Shown: positions 1-8,413 of the stretch, piece by piece
How the letters are laid out: each line of letters opens with the position of its first letter
Numbering within the stretch: the first letter of the stretch is position 1
Assembly (NCBI GenBank): GCA_002309715.1
Contig: DBXW01000006.1
Location: 1-48,241, forward strand
Source of the DNA: Candidatus Avelusimicrobium cornigerorum
GTDB taxonomy: Bacteria > Elusimicrobiota > Elusimicrobia > Elusimicrobiales > Elusimicrobiaceae
Length of the DNA: 48,241 nt
Reading direction: 5' to 3'
The notes under the pieces: generated by a model
What the model saw: only the letters and a program-made list of their open reading frames with translations
Databases searched by the model: none
What the model was told of the DNA's origin: nothing
Program-made: the position numbers and the translations under genes

Positions 1-1868
1 GCATCCAAAATGGCAATGCGCATATCCGCATCTTTGCTTAAACGATACGAGTAGGTGTACGGCTGCGCGCTGACCGGTGTAATCGTACCCACTACACTGG
101 GCGTACTGCGCACCATGTGCACGTTGGTGACATCCACCTGTATCGGGATTTGGTTCATACCCGGGTAGGCAATAATAGAATCAAATTGAATTTTATCTAC
201 CATTACACCGTCGCCGGGAGCGTCGGTAGATACTTGTGCGCGGAAGGCATATTGGCCGTTTGTTTTACCAAATTCGCCGTTGATTTCATACGAGCCGTCC
301 CACGCCGCACAGAAAGGAATTGAAGAACTAGACAAGGAATTTGTGCCATCATGATTAAATACAAGACAATTGGAACCATCTGATCCGCATTGACTGCCAG
401 CACCACCGCTGGCAGTACCATCTAATTTGTAACAATACACTCCTTCCCCACCTTTTAAGCCAGCACAACGTCCAGTACAATTTGTGGCTCCCTCATAAGA
501 GGCACAACAATCGTCCGATGTTTCACATGGACTTGATGAAGTACTAAAATAACAATACGGTTTCCACGCTGTACAATTGCCGTTGCTATCCCAAGTTTGA
601 CAAGGCTCATCAGAGCCGCTGCCGTTCCTGTAATAACAATACCATTGAGCCCCTAAACAAGGATGTCCTTTGGAAGCCCCAGCACAGTGATACGAGCCGC
701 AACGGGCAGATTCTGTATTGGGAAATAAGTCAATCGTACGGACCGGCGGCGTTTCTTCCGGGTTTTCCACGTTTTTGTTGTTGTAGTATTTGACGATATC
801 AAACCGGATGTTTTGCAAAGGGAACGAAATAGAGTATGTGCTTGCACCTAGTGGGAAATTATCGCATTTCACATTCATACAAAGAGCCAAACAGTGGTTG
901 GGATACGCATTGTCTTCGGGGACTGGGCTGGGATAAGGCTGATCGTACTCAATAAGTGCGGAACTCACCCACGGGTCGGTTTGGTTGGAGTTGCCGTTCG
1001 GTGCGGGAGAAGTAATAAAACTGCGGTTCTCGCTTGCGGCAGCAGTAACCGGAAAAAGAAACGGAGTGGTTATGTTGTGTCCATTTATCCACGCGACTTC
1101 AAATTTCTGACAATACCCCAAAGAATCGGTTATTCCATACACATCGTGCCATGCATACGCATGGTTAGGAAGGCGCACAATTCCCAGTTCTTCGCACGTA
1201 TGATACCGATCGAACCCTGCATAGGCTAATTCAAAGTCACCATCTATCACTACGTGATCGGCATAAGTCCATCTATAATAGGGAGCTCCATTGCCTTCAT
1301 TAGACCACACCCGAAAAGCACCCGCATTTACGGTATCTGGATCTTCTGTACAGTAAGGGAAATCTCCGCCACTTGCTGTCCAAGTAACAAATGGAGGTAC
1401 ACCCGAAGTAGTAATCGGCCAGTCACTTGCTGCTGTGAATTTATTATAAATCGTAAACTTATAATAGCGATTATTATAATGGATATACACATGGGCGTCA
1501 GTATCATAGGAAGTTCCACCTGCAATAAACTGAGTATAGCCTGACGGAGCGCTGTCTACTACTCCTTCAAAATGCATTACCACTCCACACAACGTTACAC
1601 GATCGGAATAGTTGGAAGGATCGTCTTCAAACAACAAGGAAAATTGGTTATTTAAAAAGTTTAAATCTGAAGATGCGCTACCTGACCGAACAAGAGTGGC
1701 TGTTTCTGTCGCGTAATTGCAATACATTTCATTTAAACCGGCAGGGTTATCTTGATAAAACACCCCTGCGTATCTGACGTCTGCCGTTTGCGATAGTGAC
1801 GGAAGAACGCCTAGTAAAAGGATGGCTAAAACGGATAAAAAATGTTTTAAAAAGTTTTTATTTTTCAT
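1..1868 (-). CDS. Partial large secreted Cys-rich protein (C-terminus off window)
   Basis: The minus-strand frame is open from the ATG at 1866-1868 to base 1, at least 622 codons with no stop in the window. Residues 1-27 form a signal peptide: a Lys-rich start, a Leu-rich core, then a SLSQ-like end. The middle is rich in aromatic, Asn and Ser residues, as in secreted beta-rich proteins. About 15 Cys fall within residues 390-500, suggesting disulfides in the periplasm or outside the cell. The last visible residues (about 605-622, ending in DADMRIAILDA) resemble the start of a FlgD-type Ig-like fold, and the rest of that domain lies outside the window. The function is not recognised; adhesin or surface protein is inference from architecture only. 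It is transcribed separately from the gene at 2081-7144, because a terminator lies between them. Confidence is high that it is a gene and low on its role. Confidence 0.85.
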   Translation of the reverse strand, partial: MKNKNFLKHFLSVLAILLLGVLPSLSQTADVRYAGVFYQDNPAGLNEMYCNYATETATLVRSGSASSDLNFLNNQFSLLFEDDPSNYSDRVTLCGVVMHFEGVVDSAPSGYTQFIAGGTSYDTDAHVYIHYNNRYYKFTIYNKFTAASDWPITTSGVPPFVTWTASGGDFPYCTEDPDTVNAGAFRVWSNEGNGAPYYRWTYADHVVIDGDFELAYAGFDRYHTCEELGIVRLPNHAYAWHDVYGITDSLGYCQKFEVAWINGHNITTPFLFPVTAAASENRSFITSPAPNGNSNQTDPWVSSALIEYDQPYPSPVPEDNAYPNHCLALCMNVKCDNFPLGASTYSISFPLQNIRFDIVKYYNNKNVENPEETPPVRTIDLFPNTESARCGSYHCAGASKGHPCLGAQWYCYYRNGSGSDEPCQTWDSNGNCTAWKPYCYFSTSSSPCETSDDCCASYEGATNCTGRCAGLKGGEGVYCYKLDGTASGGAGSQCGSDGSNCLVFNHDGTNSLSSSSIPFCAAWDGSYEINGEFGKTNGQYAFRAQVSTDAPGDGVMVDKIQFDSIIAYPGMNQIPIQVDVTNVHMVRSTPSVVGTITPVSAQPYTYSYRLSKDADMRIAILD

Positions 1869-1922
1869 TTGTTTTTTATAAATTAAATTATGTATAAAAT
1901 CACAAGACAATACGTCTATTCT

Positions 1923-1952
1923 ATTTTCCCAATTTTGGGGCGTGTCTGTCAA
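1923..1952 (-). promoter_or_regulatory. Possible promoter for the Cys-rich secreted protein gene
   Basis: On the minus strand a perfect -35 box TTGACA (1947-1952) is followed after 18 bases by a weak -10, GAAAAT (1923-1928). It lies 54 bases upstream of the ATG and just downstream of the terminator of the preceding gene. The -10 is poor, and an AT-rich TATACA nearer the gene is an alternative. Confidence 0.35.
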
Positions 1953-2021
1953 TAGAATTTTTAGGTTTTTGGGGACAAGAGAAATGTTGTCATGCCGGAA
2001 GGTAAAAAAATGTCATCCCAC

Positions 2022-2053
2022 ACAAAAACATCCCCCCGCTTACGCGAGGGGAT
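2022..2053 (-). terminator. Rho-independent terminator of the 1687-aa protein gene
   Basis: A hairpin at 2030-2053 (ATCCCC and GGGGAT arms with extra GC pairs around a TTAC loop) is followed on the minus strand by a T-rich stretch. It lies 28 bases past the stop codon of the large gene. Confidence 0.75.
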
Positions 2054-2080
2054 GAGGGTTGTTAGTTTTAGGGAAGAAAA

Positions 2081-5000
2081 CTAATTGGCGCCTTGCAGCA
2101 CCGGCTCTTCCAAATCTTCTTGTTCCATTTCTTGCAAGAGGTCACGTTCTTGCAATACATTTTGCGCCGCGGGCAACAATCTCAATTTAGCATACGGATT
2201 GTTGGAAACGTCGGAATTAGTAGCCGTTCCACCGACAAACCCACCTTCCACCGCACCGGTCGTGCCCTTCAACAAGGCACCGGAACGATATTGACTTACC
2301 CGGCGGCCCCAATTGGCGGCGTTAAGCAGTCTTAACTCGGCGGCCTTCGTGGCTAGCGACGAGGCTTTGGGCAATTCTCCCATTTGGCGCAGTCTGCCGA
2401 TTACGCCCATCGGGAACGCTTCGGCCTTGAGTACCCACGCGGCACCCAATCCGTAGAATATCAACGGAATCCAAGAACTGTCCCGCGTGGAATCTAAATC
2501 TTTACGGGAGTGATCTTCCTCTTTTAATTTTTGAGCATACACAGACGGAATAAGCGGCAACGCCAACCCTAAATTACCCATAGAGAATACCGTCGTCGCC
2601 ATCGGGCGCTCAATTTTAAGCGCATCTGCACGGGCCCAGGTTAATTTTTGGGTGTATTGGAAAATGTTCGCCGTACCGCTACCGATTAAAAGCCCGGATA
2701 AAAGCCCTAACGGGATATCGGCCGCTTTGTTTCCGGTGGAAGGAATCAAGAACAACCCTGCCCCGGCAGACGACGCCAATACGGACATGAAAATCCCTTC
2801 TCCGAAGTTAGACGTTCTCTTCCCCCAGCGCACTTTCTTGCCAATTCCACCTAACCGCCAGAAAACTTGCGGAATAGCCGTGAACAGAGACGAAATTGCT
2901 TTGGCGTTCGTTTCGGAAGCACCCCACGAATTGACTTCATCGCGATAGAGCGCGTTGATACCTTTAAAGTAAATGTATCCTTCCAACGAACTCATCAACG
3001 TAATACCACCCACGTAAGGTAACAATTTTTTAGGTGTTAAAGTGCCCCAGGCCTGTTTAATATAACTTTCTTTTTTGGCCGCTTCGGCAGCGTCAGCCGT
3101 CTCCTTAACCGCCGACATACCCGGGCGTTTGGGGAAACGTGCATACAACCCAATCATAGCCGCCAATGTAGCACCGGCTAACACCCAATAGGCTGCGGAA
3201 AAATCTACCTTGTCATCTTTGTTGGGCACTTCTTTGGACCAGGTACCATGATGCCAATAGTGCGCTACAACCGGCACTAACGTCGTCAACATACCGCCAA
3301 TACTCTTGAAAGCCATAGATTTAACCATACTGTTTTCGCACGTTTCATAGGCTTTTAATAAGGCATTGGAACTGGCACGTACACCGGTAGCAGCCATACC
3401 CGTCAACACCGCGTTTAAGAAAAGCACCCACTCCTTACCGCGTTGTTTACCCGTCTTGGGATCAATTTGAAAACCATGACCGTCCCAACCGCTTCCCATC
3501 GCAAAAGATAAGGAAGTTAAGGCTAATCCCATAGAGTACATCAGTACCGAGCGTGCCCCAAAGCGCATCACTAAAGGAGCAAGGAAAGGCGCTAAAATAG
3601 CCGAGATGTACGGAAGCCCTAAACCGACCGCCGTTGATTCTACCGCACTCCAACCTTGGTTTTCCAACGTCATCGTCAATGCACTGGCAGAAGCACTGTA
3701 ACTGAGCATGTTAATCAACATAGGAACGGCCAATTTGTCTTTAGTTTGATATAACGTGACTCCACCCGCTTTGCCGGCGTTCATCGCAAATAATTGGTTC
3801 AGGAAATTGACACCCTTTTCCCCGTTCTTTTTAACATCGCCTACGTAAGAAAATACTGTTTTGGGAATACCTACCGCTTTATACTCATCTAAAAGGACCA
3901 GTTTTTCCCCTTCCAACATATAAATCTTGCCGTCTTTAAGCAGCAGTTTAGCCTGCGGCGCGGCCACGTCGGCAGCGGCTTGCGCTTGGGCCGCCTCTTT
4001 GCCTTTCTTGGAGAATTTGCCTTTGAGTTTGGCAAACAGTTTGTTCTGTTTAGGAGCATTTACCGCTTCCGGGGCCAATTTCTTAAGCAAAGCCGCTTGT
4101 TCTTTATAACCGGGGTTTAAACCTACCGCCAAGATTTGTTGCGTGCCGGTTTGGTCATACAACGGAACCGTCACCACTTCACGGTTAAAACCGGCCATCT
4201 TTTCGTTAAGTTCAGCGTGTTTTTGCAATAAAGTTTTTCTCTTTCCGCCACGGTTGGCTTCGCCCACTACCATTTGCACTTTGTCAGCACCGGAAGATGC
4301 TTTGACCGTACCGGGCAAGTCCGCCTCTTTCAACAAGCGCACCCACACGCCTTCAAACTCAAACGGAATGCCGTTGGCTTTGGCAATAGACGCTAATGTT
4401 TCTACTTGATCCAACGACACATAGGCCTTGAACGTTTTAAGCATTTCGTCGTTTACATAAAGCACACCGTCTTTTACGCCTAATTTGGTAACGTCTTTTA
4501 ATTCTCTGACCTTTTGACCGTCTTTGTTAACGATATCGCCAAAATACTTAACCGTTATACCTTCTATATTCAAATCGGTAGCCCCTTTAGATTCCACCGT
4601 TTTTTTAGCAATAAGCGATTTGGCATCTAATTTTAAATCGGTTAATTTAAGTTTGGCAATCGGATCTAATGTGCGCGCACCCGCCGCCAAATTGCCCGCA
4701 CCCGCCGCGCTTTGCGCCAAATAACTGATTCCTTTGGCCATATTGTGCGGCGCGTGAATACCGGCGTTGTTGGCTACCCCGATTCTGGTCGTTATAGGAC
4801 GCAAACCGTTGGCTTTGGCCGCCGTGGCAACATAATTAGCCGTAGCCTTGCTAATCGGAGCGGCTAAATTCGTTTTCGGCAAGAAGGGCTTAAACGTATA
4901 TTGCACAGCAAACGCATCTCTAAAAGTAACTAACGCATTTGTTTTGAACGTGCGGAATTTTTTAATACGTTTATTCCATTTGTTCATTTTTACTAAAATC

Positions 5001-7144
5001 TGCGGGCTTAATTTGGCCGCTTCAAAGGCACGCAAGATTTTAACACCTTTACCCAATCCAACCGTCGGCATCAATTTAAAGGAAACAATAATCTTGCGTA
5101 CATCTTTTATGCTCGCCAAGGTCTTGAGTGTACCGCCGATTTTGACTAGTCCAACACCCAAATCAACAATCAAGTATAGAGAGATAAGGAAGTCAAAATA
5201 AGAGGTTAACGCCGTCATCATAACAGACAGGTTTACCTTATTGGTTATGCTTTGGTATTTAGCGCCCGTTTTAGTGTAGTAATGCATCCGCTTTTGCGGG
5301 TTTAAAACGCTGGACGCAACAATGATGTTATCAATGCGGTATTTATCTTCTGCCGTCTGCCCGGCAAAAATGTTATTGAAAAAATGCATCCCTAACAATT
5401 CAGCCTTGGTGTATTTTTTCAAGATGTCGTGTTCGGCAACCCATTTCCTGTGTTGGCTGGCTTCTTCTTCAGACACATAGCGAACGCGGCCGTCAGAAGT
5501 AAAAGTATCGCCGGCGCGTAGTGGGTGATTCGGGAAAGGATTTACCTTAAGCGTTTCGGCCAGTTCGGGGGCATATTCCAAGACGCCAAGCAAGAAGGGA
5601 TAAATCCCTTGGCAGCGCAAAACTTGTTTATCATCTTTTACATCTAACACACACTGGTCAATAGCCGATTTTAAAATGTTTTTGGCACTGGTATTTCCGG
5701 CTTTCATTTCATCGGACAGCATTTGGGCAACATCTTCCCACACGTTAGGTTGCCCGGAACCTTGGCCGGCCGCTAATACAACATTGTCTTTACCGTACGG
5801 ACCTTTTTTGGTCGCATCCATAAAGGCCCGAGAAATACCTTCCAACGTCATATAATCTAATACATCGGTCCAACTTCCTTGACGGGCTTTGTTTTCCCGT
5901 TCTACCGCACTGTTTACTAAAGCAGCAAACGTAGCCATCCGTTCGCGGTCGCTTGTCATCAAGATGGCTTTAGCCCCTACGAGCAGAACAGAACCGAAAC
6001 TGCCATATTCAACGTGAGATTTGATAAAGTTAGAAATCCGGGAAGAAGAACCGTTTAAGTTGGCAAACGGAATTAAAGAAGATAGCGCTAAATTACAGGC
6101 TTCTTCGTTGTTCAGTTCCACGGTATAGCGTTTGGCCGATTGCACCGCAAACATTTTGGCCGCGCTCGGGCTTCCGCCTATAGGCGCGTAAGCAGAAGTG
6201 GCGTAATCCGCATTAGCGTCGTAGTGGGTTTCTTGGTGAGTACCGCACGCACCGCTTTTAATAAATTTGCCTAAAAAAGTATCGCGGATATAGACCAAAT
6301 CCGTATTGGCAAAGATTTTGTCTTTATCCTTCATAGAAGAAAGGATCCCGATGATGGAGAAAAATTCTTCATCCGCTACTTTTCTGTCTTGTTTGGTGCG
6401 GTCGGCATCTTCCAACCGGGGGCCTTTACCATAACCGAAAACATCTTTATGGGCGTTGGTAGCCGTTATCACAATTTCGTGAAGCGCGTTTATTAACTCG
6501 CCCGCCGCCTCTTGTTGCACTTTTTCTAATTCTTGTTTATACTCGGCATGGGCTTTTTTTACATTATTTTTATATTTCGTGACTTCATTTTGTAATTGTT
6601 CTTTGGCTTGGGCCAATTCTTCTTTATATTGGTTCAGAATTTGATCTTGTTGATCGTACAAAGAGGCTTCGTAAATGGCCAGTTGTGCATCCGCCGCCCC
6701 CGCTTCTTGACGAGCCTGGGCGCGCATACCGGCAACCGCCTCTTTAACGGAAGCGACTTGTTGCTCATATTCTTTTTCTAATGCCTTTAATTCTTGTTGA
6801 TAAACCGCATCCGCTTGTTTATCATATTCTTGTTTAAATTCCGCAAAACTTTGCACGCGTTGCAATTCTTGGAATTCTTCGTTTGCAGCAGAGGGAGTAT
6901 TGCTGTTGGTATCTTCCACAAAGGCTTGTTTAAGTTGTTTGTTTAAGAATTGCAATGTTTCTTTAGGGTTTTTTTGGGAAGAGACTTGTTTTTCTATTTC
7001 CGCCGCTATCTGTTGGCGCACGGCAGAAGATTCCGGTTTAGGCATTGCTTCAACCGTTAGGTTACACAACATAACCGAAGCAAGAACTAAACAAATAGTT
7101 CTTTGAAGTATTTCCGCAAAGTTAATGTGAATGTGTTTTTTCAT
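2081..7144 (-). CDS. Giant exported protein with coiled coil and C-terminal MFS-like domain
   Basis: 1687 aa. The ATG at 7142-7144 is preferred over a start 24 codons upstream: a GGGGAG ribosome site precedes it, it opens a signal peptide (residues 1-33), and the promoter overlaps the longer form. Residues about 50-220 are Glu/Gln/Lys-rich and predicted coiled coil. Residues about 220-620 are a soluble region with no recognised fold, followed by an isolated hydrophobic stretch near 640-660. Residues about 680-1120 are Lys/Ala-rich. Residues about 1130-1575 hold repeated membrane segments arranged like a major facilitator transporter, with an RFGARS loop after the second helices. The C-terminus is acidic. 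An ordinary MFS protein has about 400 residues, so this is four times longer. The substrate is unknown; the transporter-like domain is a family inference. It is transcribed alone. Confidence 0.85.
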   Translation of the reverse strand: MKKHIHINFAEILQRTICLVLASVMLCNLTVEAMPKPESSAVRQQIAAEIEKQVSSQKNPKETLQFLNKQLKQAFVEDTNSNTPSAANEEFQELQRVQSFAEFKQEYDKQADAVYQQELKALEKEYEQQVASVKEAVAGMRAQARQEAGAADAQLAIYEASLYDQQDQILNQYKEELAQAKEQLQNEVTKYKNNVKKAHAEYKQELEKVQQEAAGELINALHEIVITATNAHKDVFGYGKGPRLEDADRTKQDRKVADEEFFSIIGILSSMKDKDKIFANTDLVYIRDTFLGKFIKSGACGTHQETHYDANADYATSAYAPIGGSPSAAKMFAVQSAKRYTVELNNEEACNLALSSLIPFANLNGSSSRISNFIKSHVEYGSFGSVLLVGAKAILMTSDRERMATFAALVNSAVERENKARQGSWTDVLDYMTLEGISRAFMDATKKGPYGKDNVVLAAGQGSGQPNVWEDVAQMLSDEMKAGNTSAKNILKSAIDQCVLDVKDDKQVLRCQGIYPFLLGVLEYAPELAETLKVNPFPNHPLRAGDTFTSDGRVRYVSEEEASQHRKWVAEHDILKKYTKAELLGMHFFNNIFAGQTAEDKYRIDNIIVASSVLNPQKRMHYYTKTGAKYQSITNKVNLSVMMTALTSYFDFLISLYLIVDLGVGLVKIGGTLKTLASIKDVRKIIVSFKLMPTVGLGKGVKILRAFEAAKLSPQILVKMNKWNKRIKKFRTFKTNALVTFRDAFAVQYTFKPFLPKTNLAAPISKATANYVATAAKANGLRPITTRIGVANNAGIHAPHNMAKGISYLAQSAAGAGNLAAGARTLDPIAKLKLTDLKLDAKSLIAKKTVESKGATDLNIEGITVKYFGDIVNKDGQKVRELKDVTKLGVKDGVLYVNDEMLKTFKAYVSLDQVETLASIAKANGIPFEFEGVWVRLLKEADLPGTVKASSGADKVQMVVGEANRGGKRKTLLQKHAELNEKMAGFNREVVTVPLYDQTGTQQILAVGLNPGYKEQAALLKKLAPEAVNAPKQNKLFAKLKGKFSKKGKEAAQAQAAADVAAPQAKLLLKDGKIYMLEGEKLVLLDEYKAVGIPKTVFSYVGDVKKNGEKGVNFLNQLFAMNAGKAGGVTLYQTKDKLAVPMLINMLSYSASASALTMTLENQGWSAVESTAVGLGLPYISAILAPFLAPLVMRFGARSVLMYSMGLALTSLSFAMGSGWDGHGFQIDPKTGKQRGKEWVLFLNAVLTGMAATGVRASSNALLKAYETCENSMVKSMAFKSIGGMLTTLVPVVAHYWHHGTWSKEVPNKDDKVDFSAAYWVLAGATLAAMIGLYARFPKRPGMSAVKETADAAEAAKKESYIKQAWGTLTPKKLLPYVGGITLMSSLEGYIYFKGINALYRDEVNSWGASETNAKAISSLFTAIPQVFWRLGGIGKKVRWGKRTSNFGEGIFMSVLASSAGAGLFLIPSTGNKAADIPLGLLSGLLIGSGTANIFQYTQKLTWARADALKIERPMATTVFSMGNLGLALPLIPSVYAQKLKEEDHSRKDLDSTRDSSWIPLIFYGLGAAWVLKAEAFPMGVIGRLRQMGELPKASSLATKAAELRLLNAANWGRRVSQYRSGALLKGTTGAVEGGFVGGTATNSDVSNNPYAKLRLLPAAQNVLQERDLLQEMEQEDLEEPVLQGAN

Positions 7145-7181
7145 AATTTTCTCCCCTAAAACAACTTTCCCCTCTACCCAT

Positions 7182-7209
7182 ATTATAACGAAAAGTGGTT
7201 TTTGTGCAA
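7182..7209 (-). promoter_or_regulatory. Promoter of the 1687-aa protein gene
   Basis: A perfect TATAAT (7182-7187, minus strand) lies 16 bases from a TTGCAC -35-like box (7204-7209) and 37 bases upstream of the chosen ATG. It falls inside the longer alternative reading of the gene, which supports the shorter start. Confidence 0.65.
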
Positions 7210-7218
7210 CGGTCAAAA

Positions 7219-7238
7219 GACCTATTTTTATCTAGGTC
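7219..7238. promoter_or_regulatory. Inverted repeat upstream of the -35, possible operator
   Basis: GACCTA (7219-7224) and TAGGTC (7233-7238) form a perfect 6-bp inverted repeat with an 8-base spacer, 9 bases upstream of the -35 box. The spacing suits a dimeric regulator. No regulator gene is nearby, so this is tentative. Confidence 0.3.
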
Positions 7239-7272
7239 CTTTGTACTAGATAAAATCCGTCTAAAATACGAC

Positions 7273-7307
7273 TTAAAAAAATCCCTCGTCGGAAAACAAG
7301 GGATTTT
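7273..7307 (-). terminator. Terminator of the RDD-domain gene
   Basis: AAAATCCCT (7278-7286) pairs with AGGGATTTT (7299-7307) around a 12-base loop. On the minus strand the stem runs into a T tract. It lies 26 bases past the stop codon. Confidence 0.8.
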
Positions 7308-7332
7308 GAAAAAGCAAAAGCAAAAATGCTAT

Positions 7333-8184
7333 TTACTCGGCCGGAGAATAAGCCACACGTGTATGCTTTTTATCTTTGGCTACTGCGCTAATTTTGTAGG
7401 AAGTTTTTGATACCCCGATTTTAAAACCTTTGGGCTCCCAAACTTTACGAATATCGCGTTGAAACTGTACCGGGTCCCCGGACAACAAAGCCAAGCGCAA
7501 CAAATCGTTGGTGTAGTATCCGTATTTCGTTTTGTGCACTTCCTCCAATAATGCCACTTTGTGTAAAGTAATGCGTGCGTGGCGCAAATAATACTGATCC
7601 AGCAACGCACCCTTGCTAAAAAATTGGGTATAAAGCGTACCGGCAAAAGCCAACAACAATACACTCCCTACCACGCGTAACAAGGCTCGTTCGGTAAAAT
7701 CTTTCGGGCGCACCTGCACAACGACACTCCCACCTAAAATATCGTGTAATGAGCGATGGCGGTCATCAAAGAAAGCCAACAAAAATCCACACATAAGCAA
7801 AGCGCCGCTGATATAATAACCAATAGCACGCAAGAACGCCCGCGGAAAAGAGATAGGGCCGCTTAAATCTTTTTTCATAACCGCAATGCCTACTAATCCT
7901 TTTCCCAGCGTTACGCGGTCGCCACACGAAAAAATCGTTTCATACAAGATGAAACAAATGTTCATTAGTGCAATCAACCCAAAATACTGCACTAAATCTA
8001 ACTCGGGCTTGGCCACTTTAAACCAAAGACCTATTACCAAACGGAACGGAATAAAAACAACTCCATAGTCAATCAGCAAAGCGACAAACCGTTCTGTTAT
8101 AGAAGCATAAGACACTTCCGGCTTTTTTTGTTCCGGAGCCGTTGCTACAGGAGTTTCCATGATATTGATACGTTGTTCAGGCAT
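7333..8184 (-). CDS. RDD-family membrane protein with extra C-terminal domain
   Basis: 283 aa. The ATG is preceded by AGGAG (8191-8195). The RDD domain covers about residues 25-160: the Arg near 32 in a TERFVALLID context, a GDRVTLGK loop, and the DDRHRSLHD motif before the last helix. RDD proteins are small membrane proteins of poorly known role, some linked to ion or substrate transport. Here a further helix (about 168-190) is followed by about 90 soluble residues. Those carry an A-L-YGYYT-L pattern like the start of pilin and pseudopilin head domains (inference). A normal RDD protein ends near residue 160, so this is an extended form. It lies just downstream of tRNA-Leu and has its own terminator. 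No convincing promoter is seen between them, so it may be read from the tRNA promoter. Confidence 0.85.
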   Translation of the reverse strand: MPEQRINIMETPVATAPEQKKPEVSYASITERFVALLIDYGVVFIPFRLVIGLWFKVAKPELDLVQYFGLIALMNICFILYETIFSCGDRVTLGKGLVGIAVMKKDLSGPISFPRAFLRAIGYYISGALLMCGFLLAFFDDRHRSLHDILGGSVVVQVRPKDFTERALLRVVGSVLLLAFAGTLYTQFFSKGALLDQYYLRHARITLHKVALLEEVHKTKYGYYTNDLLRLALLSGDPVQFQRDIRKVWEPKGFKIGVSKTSYKISAVAKDKKHTRVAYSPAE

Positions 8185-8249
8185 ACATTTCTCCTAAATT
8201 TTTGCAGAATCATTTCAATTGTTCGGACATTTTATCACTCAAAATTCTT

Positions 8250-8330
8250 GCGCAGAGAGGGACTCGAACCCTCAAGCCTTGCGGCATGCGCCCCTCAAAC
8301 GCACGCGTATACCAATTCCGCCACCTGCGC
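8250..8330 (-). tRNA. tRNA-Leu (anticodon GAG)
   Basis: An 81-base type II cloverleaf on the minus strand. The acceptor arm is GCGCAGG with CTCTGCGC. The D arm is GGCGGAATTGGTA. The anticodon loop TTGAGGG gives GAG, followed by a long variable arm (GCCGCAAGGC) and T arm GGTTCGAGTCC. The 3' CCA is not encoded. Confidence 0.95.
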
Positions 8331-8383
8331 GTAAATATGCAACCAACTTATCACGCTTAAAACTAATGCTGTTATTCTACTAA

Positions 8384-8412
8384 AAAATACTAAAACTGAT
8401 AGAGATTGTCAA
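8384..8412 (-). promoter_or_regulatory. Promoter for tRNA-Leu
   Basis: TTGACA (8407-8412) and TATTTT (8384-8389) on the minus strand are spaced by 17 bases, about 54 bases upstream of the mature tRNA. The -35 abuts the cinA stop codon. The downstream RDD gene may share this transcript. Confidence 0.55.
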
Positions 8413-8413
8413 C

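Noticed and set aside
117..1544. Several short open frames on both strands within 1-1868
   Set aside because: They are shadows of the long minus-strand frame, which alone has a signal peptide and a consistent protein composition.
8250..8330. tRNA-Leu as attachment site of the phage-like module
   Set aside because: The phage-like genes are 37 kb away and no repeated tRNA end lies next to them.
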